Program-made: the position numbers and the translations under genes | From: Begonia masoniana | Taxonomy: Eukaryota; Streptophyta; Magnoliopsida; Cucurbitales; Begoniaceae | Reading direction: 5' to 3' | Assembly (NCBI GenBank): GCA_022432975.1 | Contig: CM039503.1 | Location: 55,240,466-55,304,465, forward strand | Length of the DNA: 64,000 nucleotides | The notes under the pieces: model-generated | What the model saw: the letters and a program-made list of their open reading frames with translations, nothing else | What the model was told of the DNA's origin: nothing | Databases searched by the model: none | In this document: piece by piece, positions 1 to 10,741 of the stretch | Layout: every line of letters starts with the position of its first letter | How positions within the stretch are numbered: position 1 is the stretch's first letter

Positions 1-790
1 TCAGTCTCGATATATTTATGAGTTACTACACAGGGCTAACATGGGCTCCTGCAAACCCGTTCCGACCCCCATGGTGGCTGGATCTGTATTGTCTCTCAAC
101 TCTGGAACCCCCTTACCTGACGGTTTTCTTTACAGAAGCATCGTTGGTGGCCTTCAATATTGTTGTATTACGCGACCTGATATTGCCTTCGCTGTCAACA
201 AGGTCTCCCAATTTATGCATGCTCCCTCTGAGACTCACTGGCAAGCAGTCAAGCGCATTCTGCGCTACCTTAAAGGCACCCACACTCTCGGTATCTCTTT
301 CACTCCATCCCCCTCTCTTAGTCTCACATGCTACACCGATGCTGATTGGGCCTCTTGTCCTGACGATCGCAAGAGCACTAGTGGTTTCTGTGTTTTTCTC
401 GGTCCTAACCTCATCTCTTGGTCCTCCACCAAACAAAAGGTAGTGTCGCGCTCCAGCACTGAATCTGAGTATCGCAGTGTTGCAAATGGCGCAGCTGAAG
501 TGTTATGGTTGCAGTCCCTATTGAAAGAAATCGGTATCATCTCTCCCACCATCCCTCTCATCCTCTGTGATAATTTGAGTGCAACTTACCTTGCCTCTAA
601 CCCAGTTTTGCACTCCAAGTCCAAACATGTTGAGATTGACTACCACTTTGTTCGGGAGAAGGTGTTGCAGAAAACGCTAGCAGTCAAATTCACTCCGTCA
701 GCTACTCAACTCGCTGATGCGCTTACTAAACCTCTCCCTCCGGCGGCTTTCTCTGTTTTCCTATCCAAGATCTTCGGTCTCCGACCTTGA
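1..790 (+). mobile_element. Ty1/copia polyprotein 3' end (reverse transcriptase tail and RNase H)
   Basis: An open frame runs from the window edge to the stop at 788-790; the part from 41 on is clearly the C-terminal end of a copia pol protein. Visible hallmarks are the reverse-transcriptase tail (RSIVGGLQYC, TRPDIAFAVN, HWQAVKRILRYLKGT), the RNase H block YTDADWASCPDDRKSTSG, the STESEYRS motif, the LCDNLSA and SKHVEIDYHFVRE blocks, and the closing TQLADALTKPLP. The element copies its RNA into DNA; this part would degrade the RNA strand of the hybrid. The visible frame is uninterrupted, so the copy may be fairly young. The 5' part lies outside the window. A purine-rich polypurine tract and an LTR follow directly, which fixes orientation as plus. 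Confidence 0.93.
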
Positions 791-794
791 TCTT

Positions 795-1040
795 GAGGGG
801 GGCTATTAGCTTATGCGTACTTTTCACTATTCACTTCTAGTTAGTTAGCTTAGTTTAGTTTGGTTACAGCTGCTATTGTCTTGTCATTCATTTATTGTTA
901 CTTGTATATTTGTAATCTTTACTTGGGAAAACACACAATACGAATCATCATTTTTCTGCTGCAGCCATCTCTCTTCGTCTTTCTCTTCTTTTCTCTCGCT
1001 AGTCTTCATCTCCGGCCATCTCTACCGTGAAATCCTAACG
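795..1040 (+). repeat. Polypurine tract and 3' LTR of the copia element
   Basis: GAGGGGGG at 795-802 is a typical polypurine tract five bases after the pol stop. The putative LTR begins at 804 with TATTAGC (the canonical start would be TGTTAG) and seems to end at about 1040 in CCTAACG, near-inverted to the start. This gives a short 237-bp LTR. The upstream LTR is outside the window, so the 3' edge is inferred. Confidence 0.55.
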
Positions 1041-3390
1041 CAAGCGAGTTTTGGCAGGCTAGGCTAGGCTAGGCCGCGTAATGTAGGCCTAGGCCTTGTT
1101 TGGCCTACCGTCAAATTGGTGATCCGGGATCGGGATTAAGGATTTAAAATCTCAAATCAATTTGATTTTTTATTAGTGCCGCAATTAATAAAAAAATAAA
1201 AATAAGAATAAGAATAAGAGAGTCCGGCCATGGCGGAGCATTCTATAAAAAAACAGGCCGAATCATGACCTTGGCGTTATATTTTGCATACATATGATAC
1301 GACATGTAGATGGAGCTTGGAACAATCAAGTACGGCCAAGAATAGTAAAAACTAAAAAGCAAACACTAACGACATGTCTATAAGGATGGGAAGGTGACGT
1401 AGCTATGACATCATGAAAAATAAAGTACAAAATATAGACGACATATGAAACTGTTGGAAGTATTCTATGACGACGTGTTGACTAACGATAACTATTTTTA
1501 AAAAATAAAAGAAAATAATAAAAATAATTTAAAGTTCTTTAAATTTTAGCGTGGTTCTTATTAATCAATACAATTATTTTTTTTATAATATACTTATTTT
1601 TTTCCCTCAAAAGATGTCATACCCAAGTGAAAACAAATTCGTGAGTACGATTGCAGAGCAAATCTCAAGGATTTAATCTCGAGTATAAACAAATTCCGAA
1701 TCCGAGTATAGGCAAATCTCAGATCGTAACAAAACAGACAATATCTTACAGTAATATATTGTAGGATATTGTCCGAAGAAAAATAAAGTCAAAAGAACAC
1801 AATTTTTTTAAACAAGAGGCAACCTAATCATAGTTTTTTTTTAATAAAATTGAACTATATAGTATCACATTTGAACTAAGTTTATTGGATAATGGACGAG
1901 AACGTGTGTCCCGCACGTGCTTAAATAGAATGTTAAATTAAAACATGAAATTCAATAATATAAAGTTTGAAAAAGGTTAGGCGAAACTGGACGTGGGCAT
2001 GAAATTCAAAAGTCTTAACGATCCCAATTCCCCATAAATCACACAATAAATTATTAATTAATACGTACGATCTCTACAATAATCTTAATTAGAAGACTAA
2101 TTAAATATTTAATTAATCATTTTTATCTTCTCAAATAACTAAATCGACTCAATCCTTGGGTGGCGGACAATTTTTAATGACATTTAATTGTGTGCAAATA
2201 TATTATTTTTTTTTTAATTTTTTTGTTTAATTATAATCTTATCAAAGATTTATTTTTTCGATATTATTATCAAAGATTTAAACCATCGTATGATTATAAA
2301 TTAAATTAATTTGTCACGATACCACCCCATTTTGACGTGCTGATAAAAATATGCAAACTTAATATTGTAACGTATTATTAATAGACGAAACTTAAGTATT
2401 ATAACATTTTTATTAATTGCACTTGTTCGACAAGATTACGAATTTAGAATATACATTCAACGTCACGAAAAATAATTTCATTTAATCTGGTCTTTTAATC
2501 TGCTTTAATTTATGCAAATTATGGCCGATCATGAGCAAATACAACAGAGTAAGAATAAATTTACCCGATTTATAAGTTATATTTCCTAAGTTAACGCCCG
2601 TAAATGTCACTTTTTCATTTGTGTAACAAGTAATTAGTTGTTTTGGATAAGAATTAAAAGATAGACTTATATTTACTAATAATAAGCACTACAATGATAG
2701 CCTATGTTACAATATGTCTACTTTGCTCTAGAAGAATTTATTATACCCGGCATAAAAATCAACCACATGAACATTTAGTGCCACGATTATCATTAGACTT
2801 TTCATATTCGAAAAATTATACATGAAGAAGTTAAAAATGGCCGAAACTTTTCAGGATTTTGAGAGATTTATGGAACTAAGAGTTGAATGAACATTTTTAA
2901 CGTGAATAATGTTAAGTTTATTCTCTAATTATATACTATAAATTTAACTTCGGTCGTGACAACTGCGTCTCACTCGGTAATATTTTGTGAAAAAATAAAC
3001 AAAAAGAATCCTATTTTGCCATTAGAATGAGTTATCTCAATGAAAGTCAAAATAGTTTACAGATATGGAAGAGACAAGAAGAAAACCTAAAGTAAGAAGA
3101 GAAGAACAGTGATGATAAAAGAGGAAAAAAGAGCAAATGCCTGGCCTTCCCATGTACGCCGGTAAGGATTTTCGGGCGAATTACCCGCCGGAGTAGTGCA
3201 CTTTCCTCAACTGCTAAAACTCACTCCGATGTGGACGAGAGATACCGTAAAAAAGGAGGCAGAAAGATTGCAGAAATCTCAACGATGAGCAGTAGGAAGA
3301 TCTGTGCTTCTTCTTCATCATAACTCTTTTCTTTCTTCCCCTACCAAACGAGAAAATCTCAAAGAAACTGAAATAAACAAAGCGAAGGAA
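1041..3390. other. AT-rich intergenic DNA
   Basis: No convincing coding sequence. A short GGCTA tandem run (AGGCTAGGCTAGGCTAGGCC) lies near 1058-1077 and a degraded Cassandra LTR piece near 1640-1770. The rest is AT-rich with no structure I recognise. Confidence 0.6.
1640..1770 (+). mobile_element. Degraded Cassandra LTR fragment
   Basis: The phrases GAGTACGATTGCAGAGCAAATCTC, CGAGTATAGGCAAATCTCA and GACAATATCTTACAGT parallel segments of the Cassandra LTRs at 29141-29544 and 60734-61128. The 5S-like part is missing, so this is a truncated and diverged relic. Confidence 0.45.
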
Positions 3391-3700
3391 GAGAATATAA
3401 AAAGGGTAAGTCTAGAGAGAGAAAGAGAGAGGAGAGAGACGGAGGTGGTTCGCCGTTAATGGGGTTTTCAAAGGGTTGGAGTTAACTTTCAGAAAGGTGG
3501 GCCCATAAAAGAGACAAACAGACTGTTTTTGTTCCACACGCAGAGGGGTTTTCCTTTGTCTTCCTCCTAAACCTAAATCCACCACAACAGTCAACTATTC
3601 CATAGCTCTTGCCCCTTTGTAGATCACCTCTTTTGACTTTTACTTCTCTCTCTCTCTCACTCTCTCTCTTAGTTTCACATTTACGATGAAACTTTATAAT
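3391..3700. promoter_or_regulatory. Promoter-like, GA/CT-rich leader without a long ORF
   Basis: On the plus strand AATATAAAAAGGG near 3394-3406 looks like a TATA box, followed by a GA-rich leader at 3414-3444 and a CT-rich stretch at 3645-3672. The upstream 3100-3300 part is less AT-rich than its surroundings and holds a 19-codon ORF starting near 3138. No long ORF follows on either strand, so this could be the start of a non-coding transcript, a remnant promoter, or chance. Low confidence. Confidence 0.25.
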
Positions 3701-5230
3701 AATTAACAATCAATATTTCAGATTTTTAATGCTAATAAGTATTTTTTTAACTTTAAAAACTATAAACATATCTCAATAATGACACGTGATATGCGGTAAA
3801 AAAAATAAGATATCATGCGTTACAGACCGACAAATCTAATAATTTTCGTGATAACAAGAGTATAATATTTAGGATCAGATATCATTATATTTTAATTTTT
3901 GTATTTTATCTCAAAACTAAAAAGTCTTAGGACGTAAATTATCATCTCAAGAGTCGATTTGCTGACGACAAAAAGTCGATGACCAAATTAGTTGAACGAA
4001 ATGATTTTTTCTAGACATTGAAACCCTAAGGTCATAAACTATATTTCAAAATATGTAACATCTAAAAATGAGTATGAAGCGGAGAAAAAAACGAATAAAC
4101 TAAAAACAATGCGTCAATATATTTTCATCTGTGTGAATTACTATGACGATTAAATGTATGCACAAGTAATATGAGGAACCGATCTACCATTAATCACGAA
4201 GAATGACAAAGTATTTTATTTATTTTTTAGTCAATTTTGCTAAGTAGATATATTCATGGATAGAACCATAGAAAGAACAAAAACAAAACTTAAGTTTCAT
4301 TAAAATTATATATAATTTAATTATATAGTTGAAGGCTCATAGCCATTGTCTTTTACTTGGTGACAATGTGTTTGATGCTGTTTTATAGAGTGGAATTATA
4401 TATAAGTTTGTATATTCAAATAATTAATATTATAACAAAATCAAACGTGACAATAGAATCATTGATACAAAAATAAAGAAAAGAGATGTTATGATTTATT
4501 AATTTTTTGATAAAAAAATGAAAAATAGGAATTGACACATTTTATTGTTGTGTACATTTATTTCCGTGCTCAAAATATATTAAATTAAATTAAGATAAAT
4601 ATTTCATTATCCGCCAATAACGATTAAAATTTTATTGATTTTAAATCCATATACGTGCTCGAAGAACATTATTATCTCCCTTCGTCGAAAATTACACGAT
4701 TATATTTTTAGGTTTTACTCTAAAACCACACCACAAATCATATCTTTCTTGATTAACTAGCTCATTAACCCTAAAAATGAGGTAGGGTTTGGAAATAATA
4801 ATAATAATAAATAATAGTCGTTTAATCCGTGTGTTTTGCTTCCATGTTTTGAGGATTAATTATTATTAAATATATTATGCACTTCAACTAAAGGTCTTAT
4901 TTTATTATAATAATAATATTATTTTTTTATTTTTAGTTACTAACACAGTGGCAAATGTCCCACACACGCCCACTTCACGTACAAGATCAACAAATAAAAG
5001 ACAAAACATCCTTATTTCTAATACTTTCATAAATTAATTAATATTTAGTATAATTAATATAATAAATTATAAATAATTAAAATAAATTATTAAATAGATC
5101 TAATAATTACTATAATATTTATAATAATTACTATTTTTCTGAGTACTACAAGATGGCCTACATTTTATATTACAACGTCACTTGAGATTTATTTTTATTC
5201 ATAATATTTCTTATTTGTCATCATCTTATT
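3701..5230. other. AT-rich intergenic DNA
   Basis: Very AT-rich sequence with many short A/T runs. No coding potential, repeat boundary or RNA gene that I can support. Confidence 0.6.
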
Positions 5231-5906
5231 TCAAGGACTGGCTTCGTGCACTGCCTCCTCTCCCTTCCCTCCTCCTCCACCGCCTCTTCCTCCGCCACCT
5301 TTCCCTCCTCGTCCGCCGCCTTTCCATTTGCCACCTCCTTGGACACCACCTGCTTTCATATCTGCTTCGGACGTTTCTCCACTTTCATCATAGCCGCCAC
5401 CACCACCTCCTTTCCCTCCTCCTTTCCTTCCGCTTCCATAGCCACCGCCACCCCTTCCTCTGTGTCCATCGGGTTTGACGTCCTTTGATTCTTCTACTGG
5501 CTTCACTGTCACTAAAAAAAGCATCGAATCTTGTGTAATAATTAAATAATAAATTAAAAAAAAAAGCTTTAGCAAATGGATAATTTATACTAACAATCTT
5601 TTTCATCGGCCTCGGCTTGACTACCACCGCAGCAGTATCTCTGGCAACCATGGTATCCTCGACTGCAGCAGTAACGATATCTACAATACGATGGATGTGC
5701 TACCTCTTCTGCTGCATCAACAGAATTTTCAATCATTCTAGCTCAAATTTAATTCCTAAAACTCTGATAAACAGTTGTTCCACAAATGGAACAAGTATAT
5801 TACAACCTTTATCAACATCTTTGGATTGCTCAACGTCTACAGCTGAGGAGATAACAATAACAGCTGCGAGTAAAATACCAAGAAAAACAGAAGACTTGGA
5901 ATTCAT
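5231..5906 (-). CDS. Secreted glycine-rich protein with Cys module (GRP3/CORA-like)
   Basis: Three exons on the minus strand: 5906-5807, 5711-5595 and 5511-5231, both introns phase 1 with GT-AG ends; about 165 aa. Exon 1 encodes MNSK followed by a hydrophobic signal peptide. Exon 2 encodes a cysteine module, YCRYRYCC...GCQRYCC, resembling the Cys block of Arabidopsis GRP3. Exon 3 encodes a Gly/Lys-rich tail with GGGG runs. Such proteins are exported to the cell wall; GRP3 binds the wall-associated kinase WAK1, but that role is not shown here. In GRP3 and CORA as I recall them the Cys block is C-terminal, whereas here it precedes the Gly region. The exon 2 acceptor could also be three bases downstream (5708). 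A paralogous locus lies at 7151-8553 in the same orientation. Confidence 0.8.
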
Positions 5907-5970
5907 TTCTTCTTAGAACACCAAAGAAAACACCGCGATGGATTGCTGAGAGAGTGAGGCTTCTCTACTC

Positions 5971-5980
5971 TTATTTATAG
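5971..5980 (-). promoter_or_regulatory. TATA box of the 5231-5906 glycine-rich gene
   Basis: CTATAAATAA on the minus strand, 65 bp upstream of the start codon. The same ACCACTATAAATA context precedes exon 1B of the neighbouring paralogue (8621-8630), supporting common descent of the promoters. Confidence 0.65.
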
Positions 5981-7150
5981 TGGTTTGAGTGTAGGAAGAC
6001 AAAATGTACTTGGGTTTTTGAGAATTTTTACACGTTTTTCTCATTTTTATTTTATTTTTCTGAGAAAACATGAAGTAGAGATCCCTTCAAAGACCAGGGT
6101 TGGGGCGATGGCAGCTGGCAAAGTGAACGTCCAGACCTCTGCCAAGTTATCAGTAAGCACATGAACCAGGACTCTTTTTGCTACGATGAAGATCAACACT
6201 ACGATCTGTTTTTTAAGACATGCACTCCTGTGAAATCCGACATTTTTTATAAAATAAAATGTTATTTGGGAAATTAACTCACAGTTAAGGGACTCACAGT
6301 TAAGGTTGAACGATTTGATCCGTTTCAGGCTCAATCATTTCTTGTTCTATCTCGAGTATTCAAACTCTGGTCTTGTTGACTTATCATTGTTACTTGTAGA
6401 ATTAGTTGTAGGGAATATTTACATTTTTTTATAATTTTGAGTTGGTATCTTAACTTTAGAGATTTCAAGTGACTAAAATTGAGAAATTATCATTGTAAAA
6501 TAAAATCCCACTATATAAGGAGGTACATTTATTCAAGTTAATTTTTTTTTAATTATAACTAATACCACCTTATTCTTATGGGCTTCTTTTATTGTGGGTT
6601 GGACTGAGCCCTACATGTCCATCTACAATATACTTAATTTCGATGACGGTACTATTTAAATACAACACATTATTTTTCTCGAACACAATTATATTTATTT
6701 TGATAATCCCTCGTCCAGAAGTTGGCTCATCTAATATAGTGCACAAGTCTTCTGCTGTAAACCTAGACTCAATCTAATACAGTGCACAAGTCTTCTGCTG
6801 TAAACTTATACTCAATCTAATACAGTGCACAAGTCTTCTGCTGCAAACAATTAACAAGATCTTGAATTCGAAGTTGAACTTTCATTGAAGGTCGAATCCA
6901 AGGATTACATTTGTTTGTGTTTAATCTCAATGTTTAAAAAAAAAACTAAGTTTGAGAGCTAAAAGTTTGAGAATCAATGGTTTTAGAGAGAGAGAGAGAG
7001 AGAGAGAGGAATGCATTGCATGAGCAATATAAACTATCGTCAAAGCTTGCGTTCTTTATTAACAGTCTTAGTACTTGTACATCAACTTTATTCATTCACT
7101 ACAGACTTTTTAATTTACTTCATAACTCATATTCAAGCTTTGTTTCCTTC
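5981..7150. other. Intergenic spacer between glycine-rich genes
   Basis: No gene seen. It holds the 43-bp tandem repeat at 6728-6856 and a GA microsatellite at about 6985-7008. The end nearest 7150 is 3' flank of the minus-strand gene that stops at 7151. Confidence 0.55.
6728..6856. repeat. 43-bp tandem repeat, three copies
   Basis: Three head-to-tail copies of a unit containing CTAATACAGTGCACAAGTCT with start points at about 6731, 6774 and 6817 (43-bp spacing). Copies 2 and 3 are nearly identical; copy 1 differs by a few bases. Confidence 0.85.
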
Positions 7151-7961
7151 TCATGGCTTAGCTGTCTCTGCATTTCCTCCTTTCCCTCCTCCGCCTCCTC
7201 CTCCTCCTTTTCCTCCTCCTCCGTAGCCTCCACCACCTCCCTTTCCTCCGCGTCCGTAGCCTCCACCGCCTCTTCCGCCACCTCCTCCGTATCCACCACG
7301 GCCACCTCCTTTCCCTCCTCCGCCTCCGTAACCACCGCCTCCTCCGCGATGATGATTAGGCTCTATCTCATTTGGCTGTTCTGATTCCTCAACTTCCTGC
7401 TCACCTACAGCTGTTTTTAAGATAATACAGATTAGTTTACCATCTCCAAATAGAGTAGAAAAATGTAGAAAAATTGGCATCTATGAAATTCTGACAGCTG
7501 TGAGACCCGGCCTCAGCTTGAGTACTGCGGCAACAGTATCTAGCGCATCCATATCTTCCTCTTTTACAGCAATAGCGGTATCTGCAGTATGCAGGTTCCA
7601 CTTGCTCTTCAACTTCTACATCCGTTGATGGATTAATTAACTGTTATCGTCATTCATAATAGATTTCTTTCCAAAAAAAGTTTCATTTTGAACTACTGAA
7701 GAAAATATGCTGCAAAATTCAAGAATTTTTGGATTTCATTCGTAATATTTGAAATCAAATCACAAATATTATGCGTTGCTTCCTCGACGGATAAAAGATG
7801 GAAGAATAAGATAATCAAATAATTCTTCAACGCAGGACGTAAAAACATTATGCATGTTAACCTTTGTTCACATCTGTAGCTTCCTCGACTTGTGCAGCCC
7901 AGGAGACGACCAAAGCAGAAGCGAGCAAAAGACCTAGAAAAAGGGCAACCTTCGAATTCAT
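7151..7961 (-). CDS. Secreted glycine-rich protein, copy A (exons 1A-2A-3)
   Basis: Minus-strand exons 7961-7862, 7615-7496 and 7410-7151 give about 159 aa. Exon 1A encodes MNSK plus a hydrophobic signal peptide ending near SWAAQ. Exon 2A encodes the Cys module YCRYRYCCKRGRYGCARYCC. Exon 3 encodes an acidic linker and then a GGGGYGGGGGKGGG-type tail ending NAETAKP. Both introns are phase 1. An alternative exon 3 acceptor at 7404 is also in frame. Its TATA (about 8029-8038) is present, but the DNA more than about 20 bp upstream is the other duplicate's intron, so its promoter is truncated (see 7465-8648). Likely a cell-wall or apoplastic protein; the function is not proven by sequence. Confidence 0.75.
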
Positions 7962-8087
7962 CGTCTTCGTCAGAAAGCAAACTTCTGCAGAACTTAAAAG
8001 ACTGGTCATGACATGGGTCCTCGAACTGGTATTTATAGCGGTTAAAGGGTAGAAAAGTAGAAAAATTGGCATCTATGAAATTCTGAC

Positions 8088-8553
8088 AGCTGTGAGACCC
8101 GGCCTCAGCTTGAGTACTGCGGCAACAGTATCTAGCGCATCCATATCTTCCTCTTTTACAGCAATAGCGGTATCTGCAGTATGCAGGTTCCACTTGCTCT
8201 TCGACTTCTACATCCGTTGATGGATTAATTAACTGTTATCGTCATTCATAATAGATTTCTTTCCAAAAAAAGTTTCATTATGAACTACTGAAGAAAATAT
8301 GCTGCAAAATTCAAGAATTTTTGGATTTCATTCGTAATATTTGAAATCAAATCACAAATATTATGCGTTGCTTCCTCGACGGATAAAAGATGGAAGAATA
8401 AGATAATCAAATAATTCTTCAACGCAGGACGTAAAAACATTATGCATGTTAACCTTTGTTCACATCTGTAGCTTCCTCGACTTGTGCAGCCCAGGAGACA
8501 ACCAAAGCAGAAGCGAGCAAAAGACCCAGAAAAAGGGCAACCTTCGAATTCAT
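8088..8553 (-). CDS. Glycine-rich protein, duplicated exons 1B and 2B
   Basis: Exon 1B (8553-8454) and exon 2B (8207-8088) are about 99% identical to 1A and 2A, displaced by 592 bp, and the differences I see in coding positions are silent. There is no Gly-rich exon between 2B and exon 1A. A transcript from the B promoter would have to splice on to exon 2A and/or exon 3 (7410-7151). All junctions are phase 1 and exon 2 is 120 nt, so 1B-2B-2A-3 (two Cys modules) and 1B-2B-3 both stay in frame. Exon 1A has no acceptor and would be skipped. TATA at 8621-8630. Whether A and B are two genes or one gene with an internal duplication cannot be settled from DNA. Confidence 0.7.
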
Positions 8554-8620
8554 CGTCTTCGTCAGAAAGCAAACTTCTGCAGAACTTAAAAGACTGGTCA
8601 TGACATGGGTCCTCGAACTG

Positions 8621-8630
8621 GTATTTATAG
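8621..8630 (-). promoter_or_regulatory. TATA box of glycine-rich exon 1B
   Basis: CTATAAATAC on the minus strand, 68 bp upstream of the 1B start codon, in the same context as the TATA at 5971-5980. This is the copy with an intact upstream region. Confidence 0.6.
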
Positions 8631-8654
8631 TGGTTAAAGGGTAGAAAGTAGACA

Positions 8655-9590
8655 AAAGATCTGGATGAATAAGACAGTTTCACCATTAAAATGCTCCATA
8701 ATTTCGACCCCGTGGGTAGTTGACGATTTAAGCACAGATTTGAAGGGAAAGAAGACGTGCGAAAGTGGGAGTCCAGCAAGTGTTCTAGGGTTGGCAACTG
8801 TCAGAGTGAATTACAGGGTTCTGCCAGGTATGTAAACACAGTGTAGCTCTTCAATTCATTGATGGAAAGAAACCATTTTTATTTTGTTTCTTTCTCATCA
8901 GTTCAAGTTAGCTAGGAGTTGTGATAGGATTAATGGAGTTGTGGTCAAAACGAGAGAGAGTAGTCCAAGAACAAGATCATTATACACATATTAAGTGATT
9001 ATTAAGCAGTATTAAAATATTAATCACAGTGGAGGAGAGCTTAACTTGGCCGAATCAAAAGGTTCTAGATATTGAAGTGGGTGAGGTCGATTAACCTTAT
9101 CCGATGGCTTCATTTCACGTGAAGATTGACTTTCTACTATTCTAACCCTGGATTTTATAAGATCAATTGGAAGCTTCTAATTCTTTTATTCTGAATATTT
9201 CGATGGGGTTGGTTTTCTGGTGCGAAGTTTGAATTCTTTTTTACTTAAGTTTTGAAACTTAATACCAAGGGCCGCTTACAGTCGCTGGTAAATTCGAATC
9301 TGGAAGTTGAAGCCAAGGTGGTCGGATATTAATTCTTTCGGGAATTACTCAAAGTGAGTCACAGTTGCCGCCGCAAGATTAGATTGAGAACTTTACGTCA
9401 AAAAATTGAATTATTTTCTTACAAGTCCTATTTTTCTTTTGAGAGGTTTATTATCCTAGAATTATTTCATTTATTTTACTTTCCGCACATATTTAGATTT
9501 TAATATTCATCTTATTTGAATGTCATTATTGGATTATTTATATTGAGGATGATTTCTGTTTTTATTTAAATCTTCCGCTACTATTTAATT
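8655..9590. other. Intergenic DNA upstream of the glycine-rich genes
   Basis: Includes the promoter of exon 1B at the left end. No coding sequence or RNA gene recognised in the rest. Confidence 0.5.
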
Positions 9591-9925
9591 AAGAATTAAA
9601 ATTAAGGGTCAGACGATTCAGTCTATTTTGGACCAGATCATTTCCAGTTTTGTCTCGGGTCCACTTCGAAGCGCGACGAGTTTAACCCGATAATGCCGAG
9701 ATCTTGGGAGAATTTATACGAATTTAGAGCTTACATCTAAATGTTTCTACAAATTTATACGAATTAAAGTTAAAGGTCAGACGATTCAGTCAATTTTGAA
9801 CAAGATCATTTCTCGTTCTGTCTCAGGCCCACTTTGGAGCGCAACAAGTTTAACCCCATGATGCCGAGATCTTGGGAGGATTTATACGAATTTTGAGCTT
9901 ACATCTAAATGTTTCCAAATCATCC
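9590..9925. repeat. 168-bp direct tandem repeat, two copies
   Basis: GGTCAGACGATTCAGTC begins at 9607 and again at 9775. Shared blocks follow in order in both units: CAAGATCATTT/CCAGATCATTT, GAGTTTAACCC/AAGTTTAACCC, TGCCGAGATCTTGGGAG and TTTATACGAATTT..GAGCTTACATCTAAATGTTT. The two copies have diverged by roughly 10-15%. No coding sense; origin unknown. Confidence 0.85.
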
Positions 9926-10144
9926 TGATGGAAACTACCTTAGGTTTCCAAAAGCATAACAAAAGCAAAACAAGAACACCACAAATCTATAGCAAGAACA
10001 ATATCTCATACAAATCATTCACAGGCTAAACCGAATTAAATAGCAATTCTAAAGAAAAACCAATATAAATCTACCAGATTGTTGATTCACCCGCTCATAT
10101 ATGTGCAGTTATTCATGGTATTAAAAGATAGAGAGTACTGAATT

Positions 10145-10507
10145 CTAGATCTTATCGATATCTTCATCTTCAAATTCGATGTAATCTTCACCTCCAGCAT
10201 CATCTTCATCATCGATTCCACCAGCAATACCCTCATTGAGACGAGTATTATCGGGAAGCTCACCATACGCCTTCAAAAGCCTCGCCTTGTCGGGCGTGTA
10301 TTTGAAGATCACATTTGCTTTATCGTCCTGATAGTCACGAGGACCAACGAGGATGATATCACCGGCTGCAATCCATTGCCAAGCATTCGGAGAACTTGGG
10401 CGTATTCTTGCCCATCTTCCTTGAACACAAGCTCGCGCTTCTCATCGTCCGCTTCGTTCTTTCACCCTTTTCCCGTTCTTTCCTCCCTTTCCCTTGTTCT
10501 TCGGCAT
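10145..10507 (-). pseudogene. Translation initiation factor eIF1A, broken intronless copy
   Basis: The minus strand starts MPKNKGKGGKN like plant eIF1A, which scans for the start codon with the 40S ribosome. A one-base shift around codons 13-17 puts the rest in another frame. The later frame reads the familiar [48 protein letters not shown] and the acidic tail ending EDEDIDKI. Between LRMLGN and WIAAGDI roughly 24 residues are missing, which removes the core of the OB fold. There are no introns. A retro-copy or decayed gene is likely; I see no poly-A tail that would prove retroposition. Confidence 0.85.
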
Positions 10508-10741
10508 GGTTGTTAGTTCTAAATAAAATCACACTTTGAGTATTACAAATATTTCTTCATTACATAAAAATTAATTTCTTCACTCATACCTTAGAATTAA
10601 AGTAATTCCATTGGATATAATAATAAAAAATACATATTTACTCACAAATAATATATGATTCTACTTCTACCCCATAAAACCATGGGCATTTCCAAACTTA
10701 ATGACCAATGACACATTGGTTTCAATCAATATAAAAAAAAA

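Larger units (their letters stand above)
7465..8648. repeat. 592-bp tandem duplication (7465-8056 and 8057-8648)
   Basis: Every position from GTAGAAAAATTGG at 7465 recurs 592 bp later at 8057, through to GGGTAGAAA..GTAGA at 8648. I count about five substitutions. The unit spans the TATA box, exon 1, intron 1, exon 2 and the start of intron 2. The junction at about 8050-8060 lies in a short GTAGAAAA homology, which suggests unequal exchange or replication slippage. Confidence 0.93.

Noticed and set aside
5182..5488. Plus-strand Pro/Leu/Ser-rich open frames over 5182-5488 and likewise 7120-7384
   Set aside because: Antisense shadows of the Gly-rich exons; glycine codons read in reverse give Pro, Thr and Ser runs.
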